From Geopsychrobacter sp. (lineage in GTDB: Bacteria; Desulfobacterota; Desulfuromonadia; Desulfuromonadales; Geopsychrobacteraceae): DNA of 6,102 nucleotides. Positions 5,108 through 6,102 of the stretch are shown piece after piece. Position 1 is the first letter of the stretch, and each line of letters opens with the position of its first letter. Where the stretch lies: the NCBI GenBank assembly GCA_030620915.1, contig JAUXIR010000104.1, positions 1 to 6,102 of the forward strand. The letters are read 5' to 3'. A program made the translations under genes and the position numbers. Under the pieces are notes generated by a model. The model worked only from the letters and a program-made list of their open reading frames with translations, had not been told where the DNA came from and ran no database searches.

Positions 5108-6102
5108 ATGATCGTTATTGCCCTGTTCATGTTCGTTTTTGTCCTCTTTGCCCTCTTTTTCCTCTATTTCTGGGGGATTAATCCGGGGGACATGACGGTC
5201 TTTTTAGCCTCGGATCAGAGTTATACCTTTCCAACCCCGATCTTTCTGATTGCGGCTGTCCTGTTGGGCCTGCTGCTAGGCAATGGGGTCCATATTCTCA
5301 GCCTGCTCGGCCGTTCGGTTTCCGGCTGGCGCGGTACGCGTTACCAGAAACGGAATGAAGAGACTCTCAGTATTTACCGCAAGGGTGTCGGCCGCCTTCT
5401 CTCCGGTGATCTCAAAAAAGCCCAGAGCCTGTTGCAGAAGGCTCTGGATCGCGACCGCAAGCGGGTCGATATCCATCTGGCTCTGGCCAATGTCGCTGAG
5501 CAGGAAGGCAAAAGCCAGCAAGCGATCGATCTGCTCTTGAAGGCAGGTAATCTTGAGCCGAAGAGCGTCGAAGTGCTCTTTAAACTGGCCACGGTCTACC
5601 GTGCGGCTGGGCGACTCGATGATGCGATCGAGACCTACCGTCGCCTTATCGCGATCGATGGTGAAAACCGCAAGGCCCTCAGGGCTTTGCGTGATATGCA
5701 GGTCGAGCGGCAGGAATGGGATGATGCGCTGGCGCTGCAAAAAAGAATTATCAAGGCGGCCTCAGGTGGAGGCAAGCTGACCGCTGAAAAAGAGTTGATG
5801 CTTCAGCTTCGCTATGAAATTGCGCTGGCTGACCTCAAAAAAGGCGCGACTGAACAAGCGATATCAACCCTTGAGGAGTTGAGCCGTGAGAAGAAGGTTG
5901 CAACTCCGGCCCGGGTTTCTCTGGGCGACGCCCATATGCAAAAGGGCGATATCGGCAAAGCCGCCGAGGTTTTTCAGTCCGGCTATGTCGCGGAGAAACG
6001 TAGCGTTTTTCTGGCACGGCTTGAAGACTGCTACATGCAGGCCGAAGACCCCTCCGGTCTGCTCAGTTTTTATCGCAAGCAGCTACTGGATAATGGGGAT
6101 GA
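5108..6102 (+). CDS. LapA/LapB-like membrane-anchored TPR protein, 3'-truncated
   Basis: The frame is open from ATG 5108 to the window end: 331 full codons and no stop. Residues 1-23 and 44-67 are strongly hydrophobic and predicted to span the inner membrane. The short linker between them (INPGDMTVFL..) and the second helix (AAVLLGLLLGN) resemble LapA (DUF1049). After a basic stretch (69-82) come TPR-type helix pairs at about 88-117, 121-150 and 154-187, and more degenerate ones at about 232-262 and 264-295. TPR proteins anchored this way include LapB (YciM), which with LapA adjusts lipopolysaccharide synthesis by guiding LpxC to the protease FtsH. That role is an inference here. LapB's diagnostic C-terminal rubredoxin-like metal site would lie beyond the window. 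Alternatively it is a generic TPR scaffold. It follows the DksA-like gene after 118 bases and may have its own leader. Confidence 0.8.
   Translation, partial: MIVIALFMFVFVLFALFFLYFWGINPGDMTVFLASDQSYTFPTPIFLIAAVLLGLLLGNGVHILSLLGRSVSGWRGTRYQKRNEETLSIYRKGVGRLLSGDLKKAQSLLQKALDRDRKRVDIHLALANVAEQEGKSQQAIDLLLKAGNLEPKSVEVLFKLATVYRAAGRLDDAIETYRRLIAIDGENRKALRALRDMQVERQEWDDALALQKRIIKAASGGGKLTAEKELMLQLRYEIALADLKKGATEQAISTLEELSREKKVATPARVSLGDAHMQKGDIGKAAEVFQSGYVAEKRSVFLARLEDCYMQAEDPSGLLSFYRKQLLDNGD

Noticed and set aside
5276..5740. 154-codon open frame on the minus strand opposite the TPR gene
   Set aside because: The sense strand encodes an uninterrupted membrane-TPR protein with a good SD. The antisense product has no family resemblance.

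Overview
The window is a compact, gene-dense stretch read entirely on the + strand. It carries housekeeping genes in the order obgE (5' end cut off) - proB - proA - nadD - rsfS - rlmH - DksA/TraR-like - membrane-anchored TPR protein (3' end cut off). The gene order obg-proB-proA-nadD-rsfS-rlmH, the moderately high GC content, and the protein sequences most resemble Desulfuromonadales/Geobacterales (Geobacter/Pelobacter/Desulfuromonas-type) bacteria. That placement is from recall of synteny and family resemblance, not from a search.

Region 1 (1-588) is the GTPase half of Obg, a ribosome-assembly GTPase. Region 2 (589-666) is a 78-base gap with a small hairpin, a weak sigma70-like promoter candidate and no convincing Shine-Dalgarno (SD) site for the next gene. 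Region 3 (685-3092) holds proB and proA, the first two steps of proline synthesis, overlapping by ATGA. Region 4 (3113-4604) holds nadD (NAD synthesis), rsfS (ribosomal silencing factor) and rlmH (23S rRNA methyltransferase), with gaps of 20 bases or less or a 4-base overlap. Region 5 (4636-4989) is a short C4 zinc-finger protein of the DksA/TraR family. Region 6 (4990-5107) is the largest gap, 118 bases, with several small inverted repeats. Region 7 (5108 to the end) is a protein with two N-terminal membrane helices followed by TPR repeats. It looks like LapA and LapB joined in one chain.

The genes link ribosome assembly and silencing (obg, rsfS, rlmH), precursor metabolism (proline, NAD) and probably transcription control (DksA-like). 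Tight spacing suggests one long operon, or two with a possible break at 589-666. I found no mobile element, CRISPR array, tRNA, rRNA or phage gene. Nearly everything here is conserved core genome. The most unusual items are the LapA/LapB-like fusion architecture and the structured leader in front of it; no clearly new system is visible.
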